Below, piece after piece: positions 28,483-37,105 of a stretch of 64,000 bases of DNA (positions are counted from its first letter, which is position 1; every line of letters starts with the position of its first letter). Under the pieces are notes generated by a model. The model searched no databases. It was not told the origin of the DNA and saw only the letters and a program-made list of their open reading frames with translations. The DNA is taken from positions 1 to 64,000 of the forward strand of contig JAFYGE010000011.1 in assembly GCA_017543335.1 (NCBI GenBank). The letters are read 5' to 3'. A program made the position numbers and the translations under genes. This DNA comes from Ruminococcus sp. Its GTDB lineage: Bacteria > Bacillota > Clostridia > Oscillospirales > Ruminococcaceae.

Positions 28483-28490
28483 ATTGTTAG
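28465..28490. promoter_or_regulatory. Inverted repeat around the -35 of the NRPS-PKS promoter (candidate operator)
   Basis: CTAACA at 28465-28470 and TGTTAG at 28485-28490 form an inverted repeat with 14 bases between the arms, enclosing the -35 hexamer. A third copy, TGTTAGTTTT, lies in the leader at 28366-28375. A bound repressor here would block the polymerase. The half-site TTGTTAGTTT is shared with the palindrome ahead of the AraC-ABC operon at 38191-38210. Confidence 0.45.
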
Positions 28491-28624
28491 TTTAGGGTAA
28501 CTCCGTTTTGTAGCTTTATAATCCATTATGAATCAATCATATATTTCAGACTTATCATAAAAAACTATAAACACGAATTCAGAGTATAGTTCAAAGATAT
28601 GCTTTCTACCGGAACATACCATAT
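28483..28624. other. Intergenic stretch without a gene
   Basis: AT-rich sequence between the NRPS-PKS promoter and the terminator of the upstream operon. Apart from the TTGTTAGTTT half-site at 28484-28493 I see no gene or signal in it. Confidence 0.6.
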
Positions 28625-28654
28625 AAGAAAAGGACACACTTTAACAGTATGTCC
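28625..28654 (-). terminator. Rho-independent terminator of the grcA-adhE operon
   Basis: On the minus strand GGACATAC, a seven-base loop and GTGTGTCC form an eight-pair stem (one G-U) followed by a TTTTCTT run. It lies just downstream of the formate/nitrite transporter homologue and insulates the NRPS-PKS promoter. Confidence 0.8.
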
Positions 28655-28717
28655 CTTTCACAAAAGTATTATTGTAAACTTTTAACACTTTCCGCAAAGC
28701 AAAATAGTATCATTATT

Positions 28718-29362
28718 CTATTGAGCCGGACTTATTTTTCTGATAAACGGAATCATCATACCGCCTGCTGCATTACCTGCTGCAATCGTAAATATGTATA
28801 GAAGGTCGTCCGGAAAAGTTCCTGCTGTGAACATATAGAATGCATCAGCAATCGAGTGATTGAATCCGCAAATTATAAATATCATTACAGGAAGACAGAC
28901 TCCGAAAACCAGCGACATATCTGCATTCTTTTTTCTGCATTCCTTAGCATTGTCTACTGCGAGATACATTAACATTCCGCAGAAAGCTCCGAGAATAAGC
29001 TGACTTGCGATACTGTCACCGGTCTTGATCTCCATAGACGCTGCCGCCTTATCACGAAGACTTCCGGAGAAGCGAGTCTGTTGAAGTAATATAGCTCCGA
29101 AAGCTGTACCAATTATATTACCGACAAGTGTTATAAACGTTTCAAGGATATACCCCGGAGAATTCTCCGGGATATATCCTACTTTTCCTGTATATAGGGC
29201 AAATCCTCGCTGAACTATTGTAAAAAGTCCGAAGCTGAAAAGGAAGCTGCCCATTATCTTATTATCGCACAGCAGATATACTGCACCGCCGACGCTTATC
29301 ATAATACCTGACAAAACGGCATTAAAAATTATTTGAGTGAATTTTTTTACCTGCTTATTCAT
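28718..29362 (-). CDS. Formate/nitrite transporter (FNT/FocA) family membrane channel
   Basis: An integral membrane protein of about 214 residues with six predicted helices. The GFNHSIADAFYM segment (family pattern F-x-H-S-I) and the late AAGNAAGG motif are FNT hallmarks; the histidine is the pore residue in this family. FocA-like channels move formate or other small monocarboxylates. The protein is shorter than the typical 260-280 residues of FNT members, so loops are reduced. It sits at the end of an operon with adhE and a glycyl radical protein, which supports a fermentation-acid role. ATG at 29362 overlaps the previous stop; another in-frame ATG is at 29374. Confidence 0.82.
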   Translation of the reverse strand: MNKQVKKFTQIIFNAVLSGIMISVGGAVYLLCDNKIMGSFLFSFGLFTIVQRGFALYTGKVGYIPENSPGYILETFITLVGNIIGTAFGAILLQQTRFSGSLRDKAAASMEIKTGDSIASQLILGAFCGMLMYLAVDNAKECRKKNADMSLVFGVCLPVMIFIICGFNHSIADAFYMFTAGTFPDDLLYIFTIAAGNAAGGMMIPFIRKISPAQ

Positions 29363-30104
29363 AATCAACCACATTCACCCATGACAAGAGAATGTCTTTC
29401 TCCTTATCTTTTTTCTTGACAGACTGTGAAGCTGCAACTATCGGCATCCACGACTGAACATACTTCTTTGCAGTATTGCTCTTCTTACAGAAGAGGTCAA
29501 GGTATTTTTCAGCACCTGCGATATTCCCCTCAAGGCAGAATGTGAGGTATGTTCTGGCTGCATCAGCTGAAGCGTTTCCCTGAGTTGCATGAGCCCAGTC
29601 GAGTATATACGGCTTATTATCAGGTGTAATAATAATATTGGAAGGTGTATAGTCGCCGTGACACAGCTTGTTATGCTTCTTCATTCCGTCAAGACGAGTA
29701 TGAAGATCGTATTTTGTAGTATCGTCAAGTTCAGTAAGTTCGATCTTTCTGTTCATTTTGTCCTTCAGACGGCTCAGGAGCGGACAATTTCTTGACTGGA
29801 TATCAAGCTGTATATCAACAAACATCTCCATATACTCATCATATTTTTTTGGATTTGCAGCAATAAGGTCAGCAAGACTCTCGCCTTCAATAAACTGCGA
29901 AACTATTGCCCATTTGCCGTCAATTCGTGTGACTTCGTATAATTCAGGAACATTAAGTCCTGTCTCTTCAACTCTCGCATGATTGAGAGCTTCGTTGAGA
30001 ACATCCGCCTTTGAATAGACCTCATCAAACAGCTTTATACACTTGTCGCCGTCACGATATATCTTCTTATTTATTCTTTCCGAGATACAGTTATCAAGTT
30101 TCAT
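29355..30104 (-). CDS. APH-fold small-molecule phosphotransferase
   Basis: A kinase of the aminoglycoside/choline phosphotransferase fold, 249 residues. The catalytic loop is CHGDYTPSNII (HGDxxxxN) and the metal-binding Asp is in YILDWAHA. AIVSQFIEGESL is the usual hinge segment. GGAG eight bases before the ATG at 30104 sets the start, 15 bases after adhE. The substrate is not apparent. Relatives include choline, thiamine and homoserine kinases as well as resistance enzymes, and I see no reason to call this resistance. Confidence 0.82.
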   Translation of the reverse strand: MKLDNCISERINKKIYRDGDKCIKLFDEVYSKADVLNEALNHARVEETGLNVPELYEVTRIDGKWAIVSQFIEGESLADLIAANPKKYDEYMEMFVDIQLDIQSRNCPLLSRLKDKMNRKIELTELDDTTKYDLHTRLDGMKKHNKLCHGDYTPSNIIITPDNKPYILDWAHATQGNASADAARTYLTFCLEGNIAGAEKYLDLFCKKSNTAKKYVQSWMPIVAASQSVKKKDKEKDILLSWVNVVDYE

Positions 30105-30118
30105 ATCACGATCTCCTT

Positions 30119-32755
30119 TCAAGCCTTTGGATACTCTTTTTCAGTGAATGTCCTGCCATAGTAAGCATTGAGGTATATCTGCTTTATCTCGCTGAGAAGC
30201 GGATAACGTGGATTTGCACCGGTACACTGATCATCAAAAGCATTTTCTGTCATTTCGTCGAGAGTTGCCATAAAATCTTTCTCAGAAACGCCGTAATCAG
30301 CAATAGTGTCCTTTATTCCGATCTTGTGACGCAGTTCTCTTATAGCTGCAATAAGCTTTTCGAGCTTGTCCTTAGGAGTTTTACCGCCAAGTCCGAGATA
30401 GTCCGCAACCTCTGCATAACGTTCAAGAGTATGAGGGTGATCGTACTGAGGGAATGTTCCCATTTTTGCCGGAGTTTCAGCAGCGTTGAAACGCAGGACA
30501 TCTTCGATTACGAGTGCATTTGCGATACCGTGAGGAATGTGGTGGTACGCACCGAGCTTATGTGCAAGGGAGTGGCTTACTCCGAGGAAAGCGTTTGCAA
30601 AAGCCATACCTGCCATTGTTGCAGCATTAGCCATTTTTTCTCTTGCCTCAGGATCGTTCGGACCATTATTATAAGCACGAGGGAGATACTCAAATATTAT
30701 TTTCAGAGCCTTGAGTGCAAGTCCGTCTGTGAAGTCTGTCGCCATTACGGAAGCATAAGCTTCAAGTGCGTGAGTTACTGCGTCTATACCTGAAGCGGAA
30801 GTAAGTCCCTTAGGAGCTGTCATGTGGAGATCAGTATCGATTATAGCCATATTCGGCAGAAGTTCATAATCTGCAAGAGGATACTTAACGCCGGTACTTT
30901 CGTCAGTGATAACTGCAAAAGGTGTTACCTCTGAACCTGTACCTGCTGATGTTGGTATGGCTATAAAATATGCCTTTTCGCCCATTTTCGGGAACGTGTA
31001 TACTCTTTTTCTTATATCCATGAAACGCATTGCCATATCAGCAAAATCAGCCTCAGGATGCTCATAGAGAACCCACATTATCTTCGCAGCATCCATAGCA
31101 GAGCCGCCTCCGAGTGCTATGATAACATCCGGTTTGAATACTGAGATCTGTGCTGCACCTTCCTTAGCACAAGCAAGAGTAGGATCAGGTGCAACATCAA
31201 AGAACGAAGCGTGCTGGATTCCGAGTTCGTCAAGTTTGTCAGTTATAGCCTTTGTGAAGCCGTTTTCGTACAAGAACTTATCAGTTACAATGAATGCACG
31301 TTTCTTGTCCATAATATTTTTTAATTCATCAAGTGCAGTCGGCAGACAGCCTCGCTTCATATAGATCTTTTCCGGTGCTCTGAACCAAAGCATATTTTCT
31401 CTCCTTTCGGCAACAGTCTTGATGTTGAGCAAATGCTTTACTCCAACGTTTTCGCTTACGGAATTTCCGCCCCATGAGCCGCAGCCGAGTGTAAGTGAAG
31501 GAGTAAGACGGAAATTGTAGATGTCGCCTATACCGCCCTGAGATGAAGGAGTATTCACAAGTATACGGCAGGTCTTCATTCTGCTGCGGAATTCTTCAAG
31601 CTTGTTTTGCTGAGTAATAACATCGAGATAAATTGATGATGTATGACCGTAACCGCCGTCAGCAATAAGTTTTTCAGCCTTATTGAAAGCATCATGTATA
31701 TCATCAGCCTTATACATAGCAAGGACAGGAGAAAGTTTTTCGTGAGCAAATTCCTCTGAAAGTTCAGTACTGTTGGTCTCTCCGATCAGTATTTTTGTTC
31801 CCTCCGGAACAGTGACTCCGGCTAATTCAGCGATCTTGCAGGCACTCTGACCAACTATCTTAGCATTGAGAGAGCCGTTTATAAGGATAGTCTTGCCGAC
31901 TTTTTCCTTTTCAGCTTTTGAAAGGAAATAGCATCCTCTTGCAGCAAACTCCGCCTTTACTTTATCGTAGACATTCTTGTGGACTATTGTTGACTGCTCT
32001 GAAGCACATATCATACCGTTATCGAATGTTTTGGAGTGGATTATAGAATTTACTGCAAGGATTATATCTGCTGATTCATCGATTATTGCAGGAGTATTGC
32101 CCGCACCAACACCGACAGCCGGTTTACCGCTTGAATAAGCAGCCTTTACCATTCCCGGACCGCCTGTTGCAAGGATTATATCAGCTTCTGCCATAACAAG
32201 ATTTGTCATTTCAAGGCTCGGAACATCTATCCATGAGATTATACCCTCCGGAGCACCTGCTGCAACAGCTGCTTCAAGAACAATTTTTGCAGCCTCAATA
32301 GTGGATTTTTTTGCTCTTGGGTGAGGACTTATTATGATTCCATTTCTCGTCTTTAAAGCAATGAGTGACTTGAAAATAGCTGTTGAAGTCGGATTTGTAG
32401 TCGGGATAACAGCTGCGATAACACCAATAGGTTCTGCGATTTTTGTGATGCCTGCTGCCTTGTCTTCTTCAACGACACCGCAGGTCTTCACGTTTCGATA
32501 GGTGTTATAGATATACTCGGAAGCATAGTGATTTTTAATGACTTTATCTTCCACAATACCCATACCCGTTTCTTCAACTGCAAGCTTTGCGAGCGGTATT
32601 CTGTTCTTGTTTGCAGCAGTTGCAGCTGCAAGGAAAATTCTGTCCACCTGTTCCTGAGTGAATGAAGCAAATTTTTTCTGTGCCTGCCTGACCTGCTCAA
32701 TAGCTTTTTCAAGCTTTTCCGTGCTGTCAACTATCTCATAATTCTTTTTATTCAT
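30119..32755 (-). CDS. adhE: Bifunctional acetaldehyde-CoA/alcohol dehydrogenase AdhE
   Basis: A two-enzyme fusion of 878 residues, the standard AdhE length. The N-terminal aldehyde dehydrogenase half has the catalytic cysteine in NGMICASEQS near residue 250 and cofactor-binding GGPGMVK. The C-terminal half is an iron-dependent alcohol dehydrogenase with GGGSAMDAAK, AGTGSEVTPF and the metal-binding histidines in HSLAHKLGAYHHIPHG. It reduces acetyl-CoA to ethanol and regenerates NAD. GGAGG with five bases to ATG at 32755 fixes the start. It lies 27 bases downstream of the glycyl radical protein gene, in one operon. Confidence 0.97.
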   Translation of the reverse strand: MNKKNYEIVDSTEKLEKAIEQVRQAQKKFASFTQEQVDRIFLAAATAANKNRIPLAKLAVEETGMGIVEDKVIKNHYASEYIYNTYRNVKTCGVVEEDKAAGITKIAEPIGVIAAVIPTTNPTSTAIFKSLIALKTRNGIIISPHPRAKKSTIEAAKIVLEAAVAAGAPEGIISWIDVPSLEMTNLVMAEADIILATGGPGMVKAAYSSGKPAVGVGAGNTPAIIDESADIILAVNSIIHSKTFDNGMICASEQSTIVHKNVYDKVKAEFAARGCYFLSKAEKEKVGKTILINGSLNAKIVGQSACKIAELAGVTVPEGTKILIGETNSTELSEEFAHEKLSPVLAMYKADDIHDAFNKAEKLIADGGYGHTSSIYLDVITQQNKLEEFRSRMKTCRILVNTPSSQGGIGDIYNFRLTPSLTLGCGSWGGNSVSENVGVKHLLNIKTVAERRENMLWFRAPEKIYMKRGCLPTALDELKNIMDKKRAFIVTDKFLYENGFTKAITDKLDELGIQHASFFDVAPDPTLACAKEGAAQISVFKPDVIIALGGGSAMDAAKIMWVLYEHPEADFADMAMRFMDIRKRVYTFPKMGEKAYFIAIPTSAGTGSEVTPFAVITDESTGVKYPLADYELLPNMAIIDTDLHMTAPKGLTSASGIDAVTHALEAYASVMATDFTDGLALKALKIIFEYLPRAYNNGPNDPEAREKMANAATMAGMAFANAFLGVSHSLAHKLGAYHHIPHGIANALVIEDVLRFNAAETPAKMGTFPQYDHPHTLERYAEVADYLGLGGKTPKDKLEKLIAAIRELRHKIGIKDTIADYGVSEKDFMATLDEMTENAFDDQCTGANPRYPLLSEIKQIYLNAYYGRTFTEKEYPKA

Positions 32756-32782
32756 ATTTACCTCCGTCTTGATCATTGATTA

Positions 32783-33022
32783 TCACAGATGTGAATGGAA
32801 AGTTCTTGAAATAACGTCGTCCTGCTGTTCTTTTGTGAGCTTGACGAAATTTACTGCGTATCCTGATACTCTTATAGTGAGCTGAGGATACTTCTCAGGA
32901 TGAGCCTGAGCATCAAGAAGTGTCTCCTTTGTGAAAACGTTTACATTAAGGTGATGTCCGCCTTTTTGTACGTAACCGTCGAGTAATTCAATGAGGTTAT
33001 CGACCTGTTTCTGATTATCCAT
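32783..33022 (-). CDS. grcA: Stand-alone glycyl radical domain protein (GrcA/PFL C-terminus type)
   Basis: A 79-residue protein that matches only the C-terminal end of pyruvate formate-lyase: [18 protein letters not shown] and the radical loop RVSGYAVNF, with the activatable glycine. In enterobacteria a similar spare part (YfiD/GrcA) restores PFL that has been cut at its radical site by oxygen. The same role, or the role of a split PFL subunit, is likely here. No pfl gene is in the window. GGAGG before the ATG at 33022 decides the start. Its gene leads the adhE operon. Confidence 0.9.
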   Translation of the reverse strand: MDNQKQVDNLIELLDGYVQKGGHHLNVNVFTKETLLDAQAHPEKYPQLTIRVSGYAVNFVKLTKEQQDDVISRTFHSHL

Positions 33023-33023
33023 A

Positions 33024-33149
33024 TTATTTCCTCCCATTTATTAAATAAACAAATTGAGCATAAATATTTTTCTTCATCGGCAGGCTGACATCAATTCGCC
33101 AATAAGGTCCCTCTGTTAGATCATAAGGTTCTTTCTGCCAATTCAGCAT
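33024..33149 (-). other. 41-codon open frame in the grcA leader
   Basis: The leader of the grcA-adhE transcript contains an ATG-initiated frame of 41 codons ending one base before the grcA ATG and overlapping its ribosome site. Its own ribosome site is weak (GTGA). It may be a leader peptide coupling translation or may be chance. GGCAG and CTGCC in the same leader could pair to form a longer helix. Confidence 0.3.
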
Positions 33150-33188
33150 TGTAATCGATCACGCATTTGTTATTCTTTTGTCAATCAT

Positions 33189-33217
33189 ATGATACCACAT
33201 TGATAAACTTTTGTCAA
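33189..33217 (-). promoter_or_regulatory. Promoter of the grcA-adhE operon with Rex-like operator
   Basis: Minus-strand TTGACA (33212-33217), 17 bases, then TATCAT (33189-33194). The 18 bases at 33200-33217 form an imperfect palindrome TTGACAAA-AG-TTTATCAA that covers the -35 and begins TTG and ends CAA, the outline of clostridial Rex sites (about TTGTTAA-N4-TTAACAA). AdhE genes are standard Rex targets, so NADH/NAD control is likely. Confidence 0.65.
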
Positions 33218-33377
33218 TACCGTGTTAGCTGCCTGTAACATAATAAAGACACTACATAAGACTTTTTAAGGCATCACCGCACTAAAACGTCAGGTACGTT
33301 TATGCAGTGATGCCTTAATAATCAGATATTTCTATTATTTCGTCAGCTTACATCGAAAAGTATTTATGATCAATCGT
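33218..33377. repeat. Long hairpin with 12-bp perfect arms, between operons
   Basis: TTAAGGCATCAC at 33267-33278 and its exact complement at 33308-33319 enclose 29 bases that carry a further ACGT/ACGT pairing. There is no T run on either side, so it is not a standard terminator. It may be a small dispersed repeat. The rest of the interval shows nothing else. Confidence 0.45.
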
Positions 33378-33569
33378 CTATTTTTTTGCTATAACAGTTA
33401 TCCAAGGTTTTGAAGGATGATGTGCTGACTTAGGTGAAAGAGACGGCAGATGTTCAAGTCCCCAATCTGCAAGCTTTGCGTGACCGGAGTTCATGCCGGA
33501 AAGCATCATTTTTCCGAGTGCTCCCTCTGGTTTTCTCGTCTGACTAAAAAACTTCTTCATAAGACCCAT
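33378..33569 (-). pseudogene. Internally deleted SAM methyltransferase remnant
   Basis: A 63-codon frame whose first 40 or so residues read like the start of a class I methyltransferase that often accompanies such ABC operons (MKKFFSQTRKPEG, GHAKLADWGLEHLP), and whose last residues (SKPWITVIAKK) look like that protein's end. The whole SAM-binding core is missing. The reading frame remained open through the deletion. It follows the two ABC half-transporter genes and keeps a good ribosome site, so a peptide may still be made. Family assignment is from memory of the N-terminal motif. Confidence 0.6.
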
Positions 33570-33627
33570 AATAATTACCTCTCTCTTGATTTATCAATTA
33601 CAGCACTCTAAGATAAGCAGTGTTGCA

Positions 33628-35361
33628 TTACAGTCTCCACGAAGCTGCTTCTCGTCTGCTTTCGACGAAATTACGATAAATTCCGTCCTCCTGCATAAGA
33701 GCATTGTGAGTCCCCTGTTGTGCTATGCGTCCGTTTTCTATGACAACTATCTGATCTGCATTGCGAACTGTCTTTAGTCTGTGTGCGATCATTATAATAG
33801 TCTTTTCTTTTGTAAGAGCATCCATAGCTTCGATCAGATCAGCTTCATTTTCCGGATCAACATTTGCTGTCGCTTCATCAAGCACTATCACAGGCGAATC
33901 TTTCATTATAGCACGTGCAATGGATATCCTCTGCTTCTCACCACCGGACAGACTTGCACCGCCCTCACCTATCACAGTTTCATATCCCTCAGGAAGTTCC
34001 ATGATAAAATCGTGACAGCAAGCCTTTTTTGCCGCATCTATTACTTTTTCCATAGGTGCATCAGGCTGACCAAAACGAATATTATTTGCAATTGTATCAG
34101 CAAACAAATATACTCTCTGGAACACAAAGCTGTAATTCTTCATCAGAGCATCCATACTGTACTCCCGCACATCTTTGCCGTCAAGCATAACTCTGCCCTC
34201 GTCCACATCCCAGAAACGTGAAAGAAGCGACGTAAGCGTAGTTTTTCCGCCGCCTGAAGGTCCTACAATTGCAGTGGTAGTATGCTCCGGGATCTTCAAA
34301 GTCACACCGTCTATTATCTTTCGCTGATCATAGGAGAAACCAATATTTTCAGCTGAAATATCAAAGTGCTCAGGCTGTATATCTCTGCCGGAAATGTCCA
34401 TCTGCGGAGTTGCAAGGATTTCCTGTGCCTGCTTTACAGATGCATCAACTGTTCGGAGCAGAGCTGAGTATTTACCGGCATTATCAAGCTGTGCATAGAT
34501 AAGATATGAACTGATTATCATAATGATAGTTGTCAGCAGGTCCATTTTTCCGTCGATATGCAGCATTACAGAAACCAACACGATTATCGTTCCCAACGCT
34601 TTCAGCCAGAAACTCTGCATAGTCATAAATGGAATGAGTTTAAGCTCCATAGCTGAATTTGCGTTTTCATTTTCGTCTATCGCAGTATTCAGGTCCTTGC
34701 TTCTTTTTCCGGTCAGACGAAATGTCCTTACCTCAAATATTCCTTGAATATACTCAATTACCTTCGCCACAAGTGCCGAGTCTTTCTCTATCTTCTGCTT
34801 TGCCATGCCTGCTGAAGCTTTCATCAGACCGCTGTTTATCATAAAGAAAACTACAAGTCCGCCGCAGAGAATAAGTCCTATCCGCCAGTCATAAAACAGC
34901 AGCATAGCAGTAATCACAGCAGTTGAAAGCAGTCCGGAGCAAACAAGCATAACAACACGAGTAGCTACGTTTTCAAGATTCTGCATTGTATTGGTAGTTA
35001 CGGACATTATGCGTCCGAGACTGTTCTCGTTGTAGTAACCCATAGGAAGATAGCGAAGATGCTCAGCAAGCTGCATACGCTTGTTGGCACAGGTATTGTA
35101 GCCGCCTTCGGTCTGAAGCATAGTTGCCTTTGCTTTGAAAACTCCCGAACCAATAATGCTAACAAGCATTATGCCAAGACATATAAGGCAAGTTTTGCTT
35201 GTAACCTCATCATCAAGAAGTGCCGACACCATACACGCTATAGCAGGTATCTTCAATGCCTCAAACATTGCCTGAAATAAACTCAGTACAATTGATATGT
35301 AGAAACGTTTTCTGTCTTCGGAATTGCAGAAATCAAAAAAGTTTTTCAGTATATTAAACAT
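33628..35361 (-). CDS. ABC half-transporter, permease fused to ATPase (second of pair)
   Basis: A membrane domain of six helices (residues 1-310) fused to an ATPase domain: Walker A GPSGGGKTT near 365, signature LSGGEKQR, Walker B VIVLDEAT and the AHRLKT switch. At 577 residues it is a usual half-exporter and should pair with the half encoded upstream. ATG at 35361 overlaps the previous stop (ATGTTTAA), with GGTGAGG before it, so the upstream in-frame extension is not used. The operon setting with an AraC regulator recalls siderophore- or drug-type ABC pairs; the substrate is unknown. Confidence 0.94.
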   Translation of the reverse strand: MFNILKNFFDFCNSEDRKRFYISIVLSLFQAMFEALKIPAIACMVSALLDDEVTSKTCLICLGIMLVSIIGSGVFKAKATMLQTEGGYNTCANKRMQLAEHLRYLPMGYYNENSLGRIMSVTTNTMQNLENVATRVVMLVCSGLLSTAVITAMLLFYDWRIGLILCGGLVVFFMINSGLMKASAGMAKQKIEKDSALVAKVIEYIQGIFEVRTFRLTGKRSKDLNTAIDENENANSAMELKLIPFMTMQSFWLKALGTIIVLVSVMLHIDGKMDLLTTIIMIISSYLIYAQLDNAGKYSALLRTVDASVKQAQEILATPQMDISGRDIQPEHFDISAENIGFSYDQRKIIDGVTLKIPEHTTTAIVGPSGGGKTTLTSLLSRFWDVDEGRVMLDGKDVREYSMDALMKNYSFVFQRVYLFADTIANNIRFGQPDAPMEKVIDAAKKACCHDFIMELPEGYETVIGEGGASLSGGEKQRISIARAIMKDSPVIVLDEATANVDPENEADLIEAMDALTKEKTIIMIAHRLKTVRNADQIVVIENGRIAQQGTHNALMQEDGIYRNFVESRREAASWRL

Positions 35362-37105
35362 TGTCCTCACCGTCCTTCGCAGAGATATGTGCAGTCCACA
35401 TTTTACTGTACAGACCGTTTTGTGCGAGCAGTTCTTCGTGCGTACCCTGCTCCTCGATATTGCCGTCTTTGATGACATACAGCCTGTCAGCATTTTTGAC
35501 TGTAGACAGTCTGTGAGCTATAACTATCAGCGTTTTTCCCTCTACAAGCTTTGCAACACTTTTCTGGATAACTGCTTCGTTTTCCGGGTCAGTATATGCA
35601 GTTGCTTCATCGAGAATTATAATATCCGCATTTTTGAGCATAGCTCTTGCAATAGAAATACGCTGACGCTCTCCTCCGGAAAGATGTCCTCCCGACGAAC
35701 CGACTACCGTATCATAGCCGTTTTCAAGTCCCATAATAAAATCGTGACAGCCGCACTTTTTTGCAGCCTCCTCAACCTCTTTATCACTTGCAGACTGATT
35801 TCCAAGACGTATATTCTCACGAACTGTCAGATCGAACAAATAATTATCCTGTGAAACATAAGCTATCTTGTCGTTATAATCATCAAGAGGAATATCCCTT
35901 ATGTCCACACCGCCAAGTGAAATGCTGCCGCTGTTTACGTCCCATAGACTTGCAATAAGCCTTGCAGCAGTGGATTTTCCGCTGCCCGAAGGTCCGACTA
36001 ATGCAATGAATTCTCCCTTGTTTATCGTCATAGAAATGCCGTGGAGTATTTCTTTGTCCTCATATCCAAAATGAACATCGTCGAGAACTATATCTCCGCC
36101 GCTGAATTTTTTTGTCATTTTTTCCGGACGTACCATTTCAGGAGCATCAATAATGTTTCTGACCTCAGTTACTATAGTGTCCATCTGAGCAATATCATCA
36201 GAATATGACATTATTCCAATAAGCGGTTCTATAAGTCCGACTGTCAGGATGATAACGGTAATGAAATCCGCAGTGCTGATAGTACCGTGTATCGCCATAA
36301 TACCGCCTATAGGCAGAACTGATAGCATAGTCGCCGGCATAATGCACATCGCAAAAGTCATATATACATTGCATTTACGCATCCAGTCAACAAAGCTGGC
36401 AGCACTTTCCTTTGCTGCAGCAGCAAATTTATCATAGCTGGACTGTGCCTTTCCAAATACCTTTATTACTTCGATTCCGTTAATATATTCAGTAGTAACA
36501 CCGTTGAGTGCTTTTGTCGCACGAACTGTTCTGCTGTAGTTTTCCTCATATCCGAACATCATCAGTGCATAGCATACAATACCGAGAGGGACTGTGATAA
36601 GTGCAGCAAGACCAAGCTTCCAGCTGATCGTAAATACGTAGATAAGAATAATTATCGGTGCACCGATGCCGGTTGTGAATTCCGGAAGTATATGTGCGAG
36701 CGTAGTCTCTATGCTGTCGATACGCTCAACAATAGTGCTTTTCAAAGCACCTGAAGGCTGGCTTATAACATTTCCGAGCGGCATTTTTGCAAGCTTGTCA
36801 AGAGCCTTTTTACGTATGACTGCAAGTGTATGGAAAGTCGCAAGGTGCGAATTTGCAGTTGATAGTGCGTGAAAAAGTGAATGTCCGAGCCACAGTGCAA
36901 AAATGATCACGCAATTGATGATATAGTTGCTTTTGTCGGTACTGCCATCAAGAAGGTCTTTCACTATCCTTGCGATAAAATAGTATGGCACAATGCCGCA
37001 CAGCATACTGAATGCTGCAAGCACAACACTTATTATAAATTTTCCTTTTCGCTCCCCAGACTGACTAAGCAGCCATCCGAACGACCCGTTTTTATCTTTT
37101 CCCAT
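35354..37105 (-). CDS. ABC half-transporter, permease fused to ATPase (first of pair)
   Basis: Half-exporter of 583 residues with six membrane helices, then Walker A GPSGSGKST near 370, signature LSGGERQR, Walker B IIILDEAT and AHRLST. AGGAGG seven bases before the ATG at 37105 sets the start, which overlaps the AraC gene stop. With the following gene it would form a heterodimer. It is controlled with the AraC gene as one transcript from the promoter at 38252-38280. Confidence 0.94.
   Translation of the reverse strand: MGKDKNGSFGWLLSQSGERKGKFIISVVLAAFSMLCGIVPYYFIARIVKDLLDGSTDKSNYIINCVIIFALWLGHSLFHALSTANSHLATFHTLAVIRKKALDKLAKMPLGNVISQPSGALKSTIVERIDSIETTLAHILPEFTTGIGAPIIILIYVFTISWKLGLAALITVPLGIVCYALMMFGYEENYSRTVRATKALNGVTTEYINGIEVIKVFGKAQSSYDKFAAAAKESAASFVDWMRKCNVYMTFAMCIMPATMLSVLPIGGIMAIHGTISTADFITVIILTVGLIEPLIGIMSYSDDIAQMDTIVTEVRNIIDAPEMVRPEKMTKKFSGGDIVLDDVHFGYEDKEILHGISMTINKGEFIALVGPSGSGKSTAARLIASLWDVNSGSISLGGVDIRDIPLDDYNDKIAYVSQDNYLFDLTVRENIRLGNQSASDKEVEEAAKKCGCHDFIMGLENGYDTVVGSSGGHLSGGERQRISIARAMLKNADIIILDEATAYTDPENEAVIQKSVAKLVEGKTLIVIAHRLSTVKNADRLYVIKDGNIEEQGTHEELLAQNGLYSKMWTAHISAKDGEDNV

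Noticed and set aside
29355..30104. Aminoglycoside resistance gene
   Set aside because: Only the general APH kinase fold is visible; the operon is metabolic and no resistance-type residues can be argued.
30011..30793. 260-codon open frame on the plus strand
   Set aside because: It lies wholly antisense to adhE, has low-complexity composition rich in Ser, Cys and Phe, no ribosome site and no recognisable domain.
33024..33182. pfl/ZTP riboswitch ahead of grcA
   Set aside because: The position is suggestive but I find none of the conserved ZTP core (CCGGGCAACC-like) segments.
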